Shown: piece by piece, positions 50,457-58,858 of the stretch
Position numbering within the stretch: the stretch's first letter is position 1
Layout: every line of letters begins with the position of its first letter
Assembly: GCF_018130465.1 (NCBI RefSeq)
Contig: NZ_JAFCKJ010000005.1
Location: 62,001-126,000, forward strand
Origin: Bradyrhizobium canariense
GTDB taxonomy: Bacteria > Pseudomonadota > Alphaproteobacteria > Rhizobiales > Xanthobacteraceae
DNA: 64,000 nucleotides
Direction of reading: 5' to 3'
Made by a program: the position numbers and the translations under genes
The notes under the pieces: model-generated
Seen by the model: the letters and a program-made list of their open reading frames with translations, nothing else
What the model was told of the DNA's origin: nothing
Databases searched by the model: none

Positions 50457-51850
50457 GCCGATTGCTCCTGAAGTGATTTTGGCTGTTCGAGCGTACGCAG
50501 TGCCGACCAGTCCGGATGGATCGACGTCGCAAAGCCCGTTGCATTGAGCGATCCCGTCAGGAGATCGCCGTCGTGAATGGAGAGGCGGATGCCCTGCCCG
50601 GCATTGACGTAGAGATCGGGGTGCGCGGCGGCGAAGACCTGGGCTTCAGCGGCAGGCGTGTCACCGAAGCCGTCGACGTAATGATGGCCGTTGCGTTCGG
50701 CGTGGGCGATGCCGATGAACGCGCCCAGCGCGAGGTCCTGCTGTACGGCGAGGCCCGCCTGGCAGGTGAGGTCCTCACCCGTCACGAAGACTCTTTCGCC
50801 GCCCGCGCTCCATTTCGCCGCGCGCGTCGCGTTGACGATGGACTTGTAAAGCCCTTTGCAGGATTTCGAGGAGATGCCGCAATAGCCGAGCGCGCGTGCC
50901 GCAGGAAATGCGTCGTAGGAATCGTCGGCTTCGTCGATGATGAAGCCGCGCGCCGCGAGCGAGCCGAGCGGCGACTGCCTCGTGACATCGCGCGGCATCG
51001 GCTGCTCGACATAGAGCAGCCTGGATGAAATCGATCGCAGCGCGGGATCATGGTCGAGCCGGCCGATCAGTGCATGCAAGGCCGCGAGATCGGCATATTG
51101 CTCGTTGGCATCGAGCGTCACCTTGTAGTCACGCTCCAGCGCATCGAGCTCCTTGCCAATGCGCGCCAGCCGCGCCGCATCGGCTACGGGGTCACCCGAC
51201 AGCTTCAGCTTGAAGTATCTTACACCGGAGTTCTCGCGGGCATCGGCAACCCCACCCTCACCTTCAACCGCATCGTCGAGGCCGACGGTATGCCTGATGG
51301 CAACACGCGACAGCGGCTTCCGGCCGGATAGAAACGTCGTGAGATCCGCTTCCTTCAGGTCGGGCGACAGCCGCGCATCGATGCCGGCAATGTTGCCGGC
51401 CATGCCGTCGAAAAAATTGGTCTCGGCGGCACGGAGCAGCGCATCGAGGATCGCTTTGTCGATTTCCGCGGGGCCGTAAGCCGCCGCAAGCGCCGGAATG
51501 TTCTTTTTCGCACAAGTTGCGACCTGGGCACCGATGCACGAGGCATGCAGATCGAATGCCGTCAGAAATCCGGTTCGCGCAAGATAAAGCCCCCGCGCGA
51601 TCTCCAGCGAGCGGCGCAAGTCATCGACGGTCTGCGCCGGCGACAACTCCGGCCGCTTGTCGAACCATTTGGGCACCAGCAATTCGGCGCTGGCACCGAC
51701 CGCACTTCCCCTACCCTCGACCTCGATCTCAACCCGCACGAAGAGCTGGGGCGTTGCATTAATGGTGATCGCGCCGAAGCGGAACGGCCGCGCGAAATGC
51801 ACGGGTCGTTCAAAGAACGCGATGTCTCGCAGCTTCAGGCGCGGCGCCAT
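50453..51850 (-). CDS. Enolase-superfamily enzyme (mandelate racemase/muconate cycloisomerase-like)
   Basis: 465-residue barrel enzyme that removes a proton next to a carboxylate. Lys214 and Lys216 (FKLKL) give the KxK base, and the metal ligands appear to be Asp247 (LDANEQY), Glu282 (YVEQPM) and Asp306 or Glu307 (FIIDEADD). CGISSKSCKGLYKSI at about 324-338 is a further Lys-bearing strand. It is longer than most dehydratases of this family (about 370-400). A sugar-acid dehydratase role fits the neighbours, but cycloisomerase or racemase roles remain open. Confidence 0.87.
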   Translation of the reverse strand: MAPRLKLRDIAFFERPVHFARPFRFGAITINATPQLFVRVEIEVEGRGSAVGASAELLVPKWFDKRPELSPAQTVDDLRRSLEIARGLYLARTGFLTAFDLHASCIGAQVATCAKKNIPALAAAYGPAEIDKAILDALLRAAETNFFDGMAGNIAGIDARLSPDLKEADLTTFLSGRKPLSRVAIRHTVGLDDAVEGEGGVADARENSGVRYFKLKLSGDPVADAARLARIGKELDALERDYKVTLDANEQYADLAALHALIGRLDHDPALRSISSRLLYVEQPMPRDVTRQSPLGSLAARGFIIDEADDSYDAFPAARALGYCGISSKSCKGLYKSIVNATRAAKWSAGGERVFVTGEDLTCQAGLAVQQDLALGAFIGIAHAERNGHHYVDGFGDTPAAEAQVFAAAHPDLYVNAGQGIRLSIHDGDLLTGSLNATGFATSIHPDWSALRTLEQPKSLQEQSA

Positions 51851-51853
51851 GGT

Positions 51854-52702
51854 TTAGTCCAGCGAACCTTGCGAGAAGAAATGCTTGCGGATGCGTTGCA
51901 CGAGCTCGGTGAAGACAGGGTCGGCCATCACGTCGAGCGAGCGCGGGCGCGGCAGCGGCACGTCGTAGATCGCGGCGATCGTACCGGGCCGCTCGGTCAT
52001 GACCAGCACACGATCGGCGAGGAACACAGCCTCCGGGATCGAATGCGTGATCAGCAGCACGGTCTTCCTGGTCTCGCGCTGGATCCGCATCAACTCGACA
52101 TTCATGCGCTCGCGCGTCAGCGCATCGAGCGCGCCGAACGGCTCGTCCATCAGCATGATCCTGGGATCATGCACCAGCGCGCGGCAGATCGAGGCGCGCT
52201 GCTGCATGCCGCCGGAGAGCTGCCACGGCAGCTTCCTCTCGAAACCTTCGAGCCCGACCATCTTCAACAGCGCCTTGGCGCGGTCGAGATATGTTTGGCG
52301 CGGCAGCCGCTTCATGTCGATCGGCAGCATCACGTTGGACAGGATGTTGCGCCAGGGCAGCAGCAGCGCGTTCTGGAACACGATGCCGACATTGCCGTGC
52401 GGCGTCGTCACCTTCTCGCCCTCGACCAGGATCTCGCCTGATGTCGGCGGCAGCAATCCCGAGATCAGCTTGAGCAGCGTGGACTTGCCGCAGCCGGACG
52501 GGCCGACCACGACGAAGAACTCGCCGTCGTTGATGTGAAAGTCGAGCGGCCGCAGCGACGGCACGTCGCCATCGCGCGTCCGATAGGTTTTGGACACGCC
52601 GGACAGTTTGATGCCCGACGCATCGCCCGCAGCCCGGTCGCTCACCAGTCTCAGATGCGCGGCGGGCTGCACGGCAGCGACCGACTTTGTTGCTGGGTTC
52701 AT
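51854..52702 (-). CDS. ABC transporter ATPase, NitT/Tau (SsuB/TauB) type
   Basis: 282-residue ATPase: GPSGCGKST, LSGGMQQRASICRAL, IMLMDEPFGALD, and LITHSIPEA. The FQNALLLPWRNILSNV Q-loop is typical of nitrate/taurine/sulfonate/thiamine-precursor importers. A 25-residue N-terminal extension comes before the first strand. It drives the importer with the permease and binding protein upstream, and is three bases from the enolase-family gene. Confidence 0.93.
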   Translation of the reverse strand: MNPATKSVAAVQPAAHLRLVSDRAAGDASGIKLSGVSKTYRTRDGDVPSLRPLDFHINDGEFFVVVGPSGCGKSTLLKLISGLLPPTSGEILVEGEKVTTPHGNVGIVFQNALLLPWRNILSNVMLPIDMKRLPRQTYLDRAKALLKMVGLEGFERKLPWQLSGGMQQRASICRALVHDPRIMLMDEPFGALDALTRERMNVELMRIQRETRKTVLLITHSIPEAVFLADRVLVMTERPGTIAAIYDVPLPRPRSLDVMADPVFTELVQRIRKHFFSQGSLD

Positions 52703-52728
52703 TCAATCAAGTCCATTCGACGTCATGA

Positions 52729-52812
52729 ACCGTCATTCCGGGATGGTCCGCAGGACCAGACCCGGAATCTCGAGATTCAGGGTTCGCCCTTCGGGCGCCC
52801 CGGAATGACGGT
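52729..52812. repeat. Palindromic repeat, CGTCATTCCGG type
   Basis: ACCGTCATTCCGG (52729-52741) and CCGGAATGACGGT (52800-52812) are perfect 13-base arms, with smaller nested palindromes inside. Located between the binding-protein and ATPase genes of one operon. Confidence 0.87.
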
Positions 52813-52822
52813 GTTGTTGCTT

Positions 52823-53815
52823 TCACGAGCCGCTCTTCGGCAGGTAGTCGTTGGTGTAGAAGGCTTTCGGGTTGTCCTTCGCCTTGGCGTCGAGCCCGCC
52901 ATATTCGACCATCAGGTTGACGGAGTCCGTCATGTTCTGGTCGGTGACCTGGAATGGCCGCTTGCCCTTGGTCTCCGCGGTCCGATAGAGCGGAATGGTC
53001 AGCTCAAAACCCTGCGTCAGCGTATCGATCTTGCCGCCCTTGGGGTTGGCATCGAGGATCGACTGCGCCGCGGCCTTCGGCTCCTTCTCGGCGGCCTCGA
53101 CCGCCTTGGTCGTCGCCGACATGAAGCGGCGGACGAGGTCGGCATTGGCTTTCACATAATCAGTGTTGGCGATGATGCCCGAGGAGACCATGTTGATGCC
53201 GTAGTCCGCGAACTTGATCGGATAGACGTCCTTGCCGGTGGCGTCCTTGATCTTCATCGACTGGTCCATGACGTAGCCGAGCAGGAGATCAGCCTGGCCG
53301 TTGATGACCGCGTTGAGCTTGGTCTGGCCGTCGCCGGCAACGGTCTGGAAGTCGCTTTCCTTCAGACCGGTCTTCTTCAGGAACAGGGGCCAGATCTGGG
53401 TCATGGAATCGGCCGGCGTGATCGCGACCGTCTTGCCCTTGATATCCTCGGGCTTCTTGATGTTCTTGTCGACGAAACCCATGGCGGACATCGGGCTGGT
53501 CTGGAGCAGCACGCCGGTCGCGACCACCGGAGCGCCCTTGATCGCGGCGCGCATCATGGTGGGCACGTCGACATAGCCGAAATCGGCGGTCTTGGCGGCC
53601 ACCGCCTGCGTGGTCGCAGCCGAGCCGCGGCCTTCCTGGATCTCGAGATCGATGCCCTCGGCCGCGTAGATGCCCTTGGCCTTGCCGTAATAGAACGGCG
53701 CGTGCTCGCCATAGACGTACCAGTTGAGCATCAGCACGACCTTGTCGGCCGCCTGCGCCGGCATGGCCGCAAACACCATCAGCGCCGTCGAGACAGCTCC
53801 TATCCACCGCATCAT
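52823..53815 (-). CDS. NMT1/THI5-like ABC transporter substrate-binding protein
   Basis: 330-residue periplasmic protein with a signal peptide (1-22, cleavage after AQAA). Typical NitT/Tau/NMT1 blocks: LNWYVYGEHAPFYYGKAKGI, GSAATTQAVAAKTADFGYVD and GKTVAITPADS. The family imports nitrate, sulfonates, pyrimidine precursors and some organic acids. I start at ATG 53813-53815, five bases after GGGAGAG; a GTG two codons earlier overlaps that site. Confidence 0.92.
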   Translation of the reverse strand: MMRWIGAVSTALMVFAAMPAQAADKVVLMLNWYVYGEHAPFYYGKAKGIYAAEGIDLEIQEGRGSAATTQAVAAKTADFGYVDVPTMMRAAIKGAPVVATGVLLQTSPMSAMGFVDKNIKKPEDIKGKTVAITPADSMTQIWPLFLKKTGLKESDFQTVAGDGQTKLNAVINGQADLLLGYVMDQSMKIKDATGKDVYPIKFADYGINMVSSGIIANTDYVKANADLVRRFMSATTKAVEAAEKEPKAAAQSILDANPKGGKIDTLTQGFELTIPLYRTAETKGKRPFQVTDQNMTDSVNLMVEYGGLDAKAKDNPKAFYTNDYLPKSGS

Positions 53816-53877
53816 CGTCACTCTCCCTTGTCGTTGTTGCGTCGGCCGTTAGCGGCCGTTCGTTGCTTTGGTTGTTA

Positions 53878-54687
53878 TTAAGAGGCGAAAATCACGTCCT
53901 CGCGCTGGCTGACATGCCAGGGGATGACCAGCTTCTCGATGCGGTCCACGACCCAGAACAGGATGACGCCGAGCAGCGCGAGGATCACGAGCGCTGCGAA
54001 CATTGTTGGCAGGTCGAAGGTTCCGATCGAGCGTTGCATCACATAGCCGATGCCGGAATTGGAGCCGACGAATTCGCCAACGACAGCACCGACCACGGCG
54101 AGCGTCACCGACACTTTGAGGCCCGAGAAGATCGCCGGCAGCGCATGCGGCAGGTTCACCGCGCAAAACACCTGGAAGCGGCTGCCCTGCATGGCGCGGG
54201 CGAGATCGACCATATCTGGATCGACCGATTTGAAGCCCTGCACGGCGGAGACCACCACCGGGAAAAAACCAAGCAGAAACGCCGAGATCACCTTCGGAAT
54301 GATGCCGAAGCCGAACCACACCACGAACAGCGGCGCGATCGCTATCTTCGGCACGGATTGGGAAAACACCAGCAGCGGATAGACGTAGCTCTCCACCGTC
54401 TTCGACCCCGCGATCAGCATGGCGACGGGAATGCCGAACAGCGCCGACAGCAGGAAGCCGCAGACGGTGGCATAGGTCGTCGGCCAGGACTGGCGCAGCA
54501 GTTCCGGCCAATCGGTGCGCAGCACCGCAATGACATCGCCCGGCGACGGGATCTGGTAGGCGGGGATCTTGAACAGCCGGATCGCGAGATCCCAGGCGAC
54601 AACGATGAACACCAGGAACAGAAACGGCCGGATCCAGGCCGCGTTCAGCATCTTGGACACCGCACTCTGCGGCTTCAGCTCAGCCAC
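53878..54687 (-). CDS. ABC transporter permease, NitT/Tau (SsuC/TauC) type
   Basis: 269-residue permease with about six helices. The first is around 20-38 (FLFLVFIVVAWDLAI). The ATPase-contact loop lies around GFKSVDPDMVDLARAM, and GAVVGEFVGSNSGIGYV is typical of the family. Starts with GTG at 54685-54687. Upstream in the same operon as the binding protein and ATPase. Confidence 0.92.
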   Translation of the reverse strand: MAELKPQSAVSKMLNAAWIRPFLFLVFIVVAWDLAIRLFKIPAYQIPSPGDVIAVLRTDWPELLRQSWPTTYATVCGFLLSALFGIPVAMLIAGSKTVESYVYPLLVFSQSVPKIAIAPLFVVWFGFGIIPKVISAFLLGFFPVVVSAVQGFKSVDPDMVDLARAMQGSRFQVFCAVNLPHALPAIFSGLKVSVTLAVVGAVVGEFVGSNSGIGYVMQRSIGTFDLPTMFAALVILALLGVILFWVVDRIEKLVIPWHVSQREDVIFAS

Positions 54688-55029
54688 GTCTCACTCCCGG
54701 TCGTCTTGTTCGTTGGGAGAGAAATTAACCCGTTGGATAAATACTGTCCAGAGCTTTCCCTGTGACGTTTTGCGCCGGGGTTCCGGGCAAGGTTTGGCGG
54801 AGGATCGCGGTGGAGCGTGCCGTCCTCCAAACATTCGGTGTCGTCCTGGCGAAGGCCAGGACCCATAGCCACAGGGCAAAGTTTTGGCGAACGCTGGTCG
54901 TTCGGGGTTAGCCCCACGCCCGATCGATAGATCACGCGGTATGGGTCCTGGCCTTCGCCAGGACGACGTTGGGGAGCAGTCCGACTCCACAATTTCCATT
55001 ATCGCAAGCAGCGAAACGACGAACTGCCG
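54688..55029. other. 342-base intergenic region
   Basis: Between tetR and the permease gene. It contains the perfect long inverted repeat at 54840-54967. The remaining sequence before the permease is moderately AT-rich and may carry the operon promoter (minus strand), but I cannot fix its elements. No gene seen. Confidence 0.6.
54840..54967. repeat. Long palindromic repeat, GTCGTCCTGGCGAAGG type
   Basis: 27-base perfect arms (54840-54866 and 54941-54967) separated by 74 bases. A related but interrupted copy lies at 63031-63167. Confidence 0.9.
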
Positions 55030-55737
55030 CTAAACCGTCTGCGCCGCCGTCGCGCGCTTTTTCGGCGCCTTCACCACGTCGAACAGCGCGGCCGACCGCC
55101 CCGTCAGCGCTGCCAGCACGAGGCCGACCATGTGGTCCAGCCGCTCGTCCTTGGCGTCCTTGGCCAGCAAATCGCGACCGAAGATCACGCTCAGTGTCGC
55201 CGAGTTCGACAGATAGAAGAAGCAGAGTCCCGCGATCGAGATGTAGAGCTGCACCGGATCGACCGCGACCTGGAAATCGCCGCCATCGACACCGCGTCGC
55301 ACCACGGTGCGGATCATCTCGACGAAGGGCGAATGCATCGACTTGACCTTGGTCGAGCGCTTCAGGTGCTTTGCGCGCGCGAGGTTCTCGGTCTGGAGCA
55401 GCGACAGGAATTCGGGATTGCGCAGGAAATAATTCCAGGTGAACTCGATCAGGCGCCTGATGGCCTCGGGCGGGTCGAGATGTTCGAGATCGAGCCCGCG
55501 CTCCTCGCTGCGGATCTTGTCATAGGCGCCTTCGAGCACCGCGAGATAAAGCTCGTCCTTGTTGCCGACGTGATAGTAGAGCATCCGCTTGTTGGCGCCG
55601 GCCATTTCAGCAATGCGGTCGACGCGCGCGCCGGCAAGCCCATGGGCCGAGAATTCCTGCTTGGCGGCTTCGAGAATGCGCAGCCGCATTCCCTCGGGAT
55701 CGCGCTGCCATTTCAGAGTTCGCTTTGCCTTCGCCAA
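55030..55737 (-). CDS. TetR-family transcriptional regulator
   Basis: 235-residue regulator. The helix-turn-helix is at about 18-62 (ILEAAKQEFSAHGLAGARVD, NKRMLYYHVGNKDELYLAVL). The C-terminal ligand domain is of the kind seen in RutR-like regulators (FVEMIRTVVRRGVDGGDF). The only possible start is TTG 55735-55737. It lies upstream of, and on the same strand as, the importer and sugar-acid genes and may sense their substrate. Confidence 0.87.
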   Translation of the reverse strand: MAKAKRTLKWQRDPEGMRLRILEAAKQEFSAHGLAGARVDRIAEMAGANKRMLYYHVGNKDELYLAVLEGAYDKIRSEERGLDLEHLDPPEAIRRLIEFTWNYFLRNPEFLSLLQTENLARAKHLKRSTKVKSMHSPFVEMIRTVVRRGVDGGDFQVAVDPVQLYISIAGLCFFYLSNSATLSVIFGRDLLAKDAKDERLDHMVGLVLAALTGRSAALFDVVKAPKKRATAAQTV

Positions 55738-55800
55738 ACCGGTTGCTCGCTGGGTGCTTCAAGACGCATGTAACACGCGGGCGGGCGTTTGAGAACGATC

Positions 55801-55940
55801 TCGTGCCCCGGACGCAGCGCAGCGCTCTTCAGCGGTGCGCTGCAGAGCCGGGGCCCATATCTCAAATGAGAGGTGGCCGCTTCCTGGGTCCCGGCTCTGC
55901 GCAGCAACGCTAAGGGCGTTGCAGCGCGTCCGGGACACGA
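55801..55940. repeat. Long palindromic repeat, CTCGTGCCCCGG family, copy 3
   Basis: Outer arms TCGTGCCCCGGACGC and GCGTCCGGGACACGA, inner arms GAGCCGGGGCCCA and TGGGTCCCGGCTC. Same family as 29792-29923 and 32607-32736. It fills the gap between tetR and the VOC gene. Confidence 0.88.
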
Positions 55941-55956
55941 ACGAGAGTTAGGCCTT

Positions 55957-56805
55957 TCAATCCACCGGCTTCGGCGAGCGCTCCAAGAGCACCGTCTGGA
56001 TGCCGCAGGTGCCGGTCCTGACCGTCATGATCCGCGTGCCCGGCTTGCGGCCGTTGCGCACTTCGGTGACGTCGAGGCCGGCGGCGATCAGGCGCGCGCG
56101 CGTGGCGTTGATGTCGGCCACCCGCCAGCTCAAGCCCCAGAGCCGGTCATGCAGGGAATCGGCGCCCGCGACGGGGCGGCGCACCACCTCGACGACGAGA
56201 TCGCCGCAGCGGAAGAACATCAGCTGGCCCCAATCATGGTGCGAGCGGTCGAGCGCCAGATCGAGCCCGAGCCGCGCGCCATAGAGCGCGGCGGCGCGAT
56301 CGGAATCCTCGGTGGTGATCACGACGTGATCGAGCGCATCGATCGGCGCGATATCGGTCGCCGACGAGAGCGGACGCTCATCAGCCAGTTCGAGGAAGAA
56401 CATGCGCACGCCGCGCGTGAGCTCCGTGGCGGCACGCGTCCGCTTCCAGTGCAGGATCGCGCCGCTCTCCACGTCGCTGCTTTCGACCTCGGCAACCGGA
56501 TCCGGCTTGAGCGCCACCCGCTCCAGCCGCCGGTGCATTTTGCTCATGTCCGCGACACGAAAGCACAGGCTGGCGAGCACGCCCTCCTGGTCGTCAAGCA
56601 GCGCGCGCATGCGATCGGCGGTCACGCTGAAACCGTTCGGCGCCATCAATTCGATCGTCATGTTGTCCAGGGTGAACAGCACTCGGTCGGCGCCCTCGCC
56701 CGAGTTCTGCCAGGCCGGCGCGCGCCCGAGCAGCGTCTGATAGGCCGCCTTGGCCGCACCGATATCCCTGACCAGGGCGACGACGTGATCGAGGCCGGTG
56801 ATCAT
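55957..56805 (-). CDS. Two-domain VOC (glyoxalase/dioxygenase fold) protein
   Basis: 282-residue protein with two VOC modules: ITGLDHVVALVRDIGAAK at the start and IDALDHVVITTEDSDRAA near 135, each beginning with a metal-type His. A late GDLVVEVVRRP supplies a candidate Glu ligand. Could be a ring-cleaving dioxygenase, glyoxalase or epimerase relative; no substrate can be named. ATG 56803-56805 follows a GGGGGA site; the upstream frame is rejected. Confidence 0.85.
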   Translation of the reverse strand: MITGLDHVVALVRDIGAAKAAYQTLLGRAPAWQNSGEGADRVLFTLDNMTIELMAPNGFSVTADRMRALLDDQEGVLASLCFRVADMSKMHRRLERVALKPDPVAEVESSDVESGAILHWKRTRAATELTRGVRMFFLELADERPLSSATDIAPIDALDHVVITTEDSDRAAALYGARLGLDLALDRSHHDWGQLMFFRCGDLVVEVVRRPVAGADSLHDRLWGLSWRVADINATRARLIAAGLDVTEVRNGRKPGTRIMTVRTGTCGIQTVLLERSPKPVD

Positions 56806-57013
56806 GTTTCCCCCTGTTGATCGGCCGGAACCGTGGACCGAGAGACGGCGTTTGTCCGGGCTTGGCATTGCCCGGTGATGGTCGTATTCCGGTCGCATGC
56901 CGACCTCAAGCACTCCGAGCGACGGTTTTGCGAATAATTTCAGCGGCCCCTCGGCGGAACCGGTGTTACAGTAAGCATGCCGGCCGGGACCACAAGCGCA
57001 TCACGGACAAGCA

Positions 57014-57907
57014 ATGCAGGCTCTCTTCATCGGACAGACCTATATCGACGTCGTCTTCATCACCGACCACATGCCGACCGGCGACGAGAAGCACGTGGCC
57101 TCCGACTACGCGGTTTCCTTCGGCGGCAATGCGGTGACGGCGGCGTTCTGCTGCGCCAAGCTCGGCATCGTACCCGATCTGATCGCCACGGCTGCCAATG
57201 ACTGGCTTGGCCGCATGTTCATGGACATGTGCGCGAAATACGCGATCTCGCTCCATGGGCGGAAGGTCAACCAGTCCTCGCTGTCCTTCATCATGCCAAA
57301 GGACGGCAAGCGCGCCATCGTCCGCTGCCGCGACGACGACCACATCCATCCGTTCCCGATGCTCAATCTCGGCGGCTGCCGCGCGCTGCATGTCGACGGC
57401 CACCAGCCCGATGCCGCGCTCCACTACGCAAAAGTCTGCCGCGAGGCCGGCATCTTGACCTCGCTCGACGGTGGCGGCCTGCGCACCAACACGCATGAGC
57501 TATTGGAATTCATCGATGTGGCGATCGTCGCCGAGCGCCTGTGCGAGCAGATGGATCTGACGCCGGAGAAGATGCTGGACTACCTCAAGAGCCGCGGCTG
57601 CAAGATCGGCGGCATCACCATGGGCGAGAAGGGCCTGCTCTGGTACAACGAAACAGGCGCAATCGAGATCATGCCGGCGATGCCGATTCCGCGCGAGCGC
57701 GTGATCGACACCAACGGCGCCGGCGACGTCTTCCACGGCGCCTATGTCTATTCCTATCTCGCCCATCCCGGCAAAAGCTGGCGCGAGCATTTCGATTTTG
57801 CCCGCGCCGCCTCGACCTTCAAGATCCAGCGTCTGGGCAACGAAGCCGGCCTGCCGACACTTGTCGACATCGCCAAGGTCAGGCACGAGTTCGAGGTCAG
57901 GGTCTAG
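57014..57907 (+). CDS. PfkB-family sugar kinase
   Basis: 297-residue kinase of the ribokinase/PfkB fold. N-terminal SFGGNAVTAAFCCAKLG is the sugar-binding glycine motif, and DTNGAGDVFHG near 238 holds the catalytic Asp and anion hole. Substrate unknown; neither the fructokinase nor KDG-kinase pattern is clear. First of two adjacent kinase genes, divergent from the VOC gene. Confidence 0.9.
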   Translation: MQALFIGQTYIDVVFITDHMPTGDEKHVASDYAVSFGGNAVTAAFCCAKLGIVPDLIATAANDWLGRMFMDMCAKYAISLHGRKVNQSSLSFIMPKDGKRAIVRCRDDDHIHPFPMLNLGGCRALHVDGHQPDAALHYAKVCREAGILTSLDGGGLRTNTHELLEFIDVAIVAERLCEQMDLTPEKMLDYLKSRGCKIGGITMGEKGLLWYNETGAIEIMPAMPIPRERVIDTNGAGDVFHGAYVYSYLAHPGKSWREHFDFARAASTFKIQRLGNEAGLPTLVDIAKVRHEFEVRV

Positions 57908-57925
57908 CGTTCGCCGAGGTCTGTT

Positions 57926-58858
57926 ATGGGGCGCGTCTTCGTCGCCGGCAGCATCAACATGGATGTCGTGGCGACAGCCGATCGTCATCCGAAAGTCGGC
58001 GAGACCGTCGCCGGCAAGCAGGTGCTGTATTTCCCGGGCGGCAAGGGCGCCAACCAGGCGGTCGCGGCGTCACGGCTTGGCGCGAGGACCACGCTGATCG
58101 GCCGGCTGGGCAAGGATTCGTTCGGCGGTGAGCTGAGGACGTTCCTCGACGCGCAAGGCATCGCGCTGGATTTTGTCCGCGAGACCGCCGAGGCGCACAC
58201 CGGCACTGCCATCATCACGGTGGCGGCGGCCGACAACACCATCGTCGTCATTCCCGGCAGCAATGCGCTCGTCGGCGTCGATGACGTCGCGACCGTCCCG
58301 CTGGCAAAGGGCGATGTCGCGGTGAGCCAGTTCGAGATCCCGCTGCCGACGATTGCCGCGTTCTTCCAGCGGGCTCGCGCGGCTGGAGCTACGACGCTGC
58401 TCAATCCGGCCCCGGCGATGAACGTAAGCCGCGATCTGCTGGGCCTCGTCGACGTCCTCGTCCTCAACGAGACCGAACTCGGTCTGTTGGCCGGCATCGA
58501 GCTCTCCGACAGCGATCCTTACGATCGCATCACCGACGCCGCTCGCCGAATTCAGGCCGAGACCGATCAAATCATCTGCGTCACGCTGGGCAAGCGTGGC
58601 GTATTGGCGCTCATCGCCGGCAGACCGCACCATATCTCGGGCCGAGCCGTCACCGCCGTGGACACGACCGGTGCAGGCGACTGCTTCGTCGGCGCCGTTG
58701 CGGCGCTTCTTGCCGACGGACAGCCGATCCAGAGCGCGCTTGGATACGCCAACGTGGCTGCATCGATCAGCGTGCAACGAATGGGCGCAGCACCGTCGAT
58801 GCCGACGATCGCGGAAGTATCAGCGGTGCTGCGGGCAGAGCGCGGCGGCTCGCCTTAA
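57926..58858 (+). CDS. rbsK: Ribokinase
   Basis: 310-residue ribokinase: VAGSINMDVVATADRHPKVG and FPGGKGANQAVAASRLG at the front, NPAPAMNV and LNETELGLLAG in the middle, DTTGAGDCFVGAVAA with the catalytic Asp. These closely follow E. coli RbsK, so D-ribose (or a similar pentose) is the likely substrate. It starts 18 bases after the first kinase and its stop overlaps that of the convergent flavoprotein gene. Confidence 0.87.
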   Translation: MGRVFVAGSINMDVVATADRHPKVGETVAGKQVLYFPGGKGANQAVAASRLGARTTLIGRLGKDSFGGELRTFLDAQGIALDFVRETAEAHTGTAIITVAAADNTIVVIPGSNALVGVDDVATVPLAKGDVAVSQFEIPLPTIAAFFQRARAAGATTLLNPAPAMNVSRDLLGLVDVLVLNETELGLLAGIELSDSDPYDRITDAARRIQAETDQIICVTLGKRGVLALIAGRPHHISGRAVTAVDTTGAGDCFVGAVAALLADGQPIQSALGYANVAASISVQRMGAAPSMPTIAEVSAVLRAERGGSP

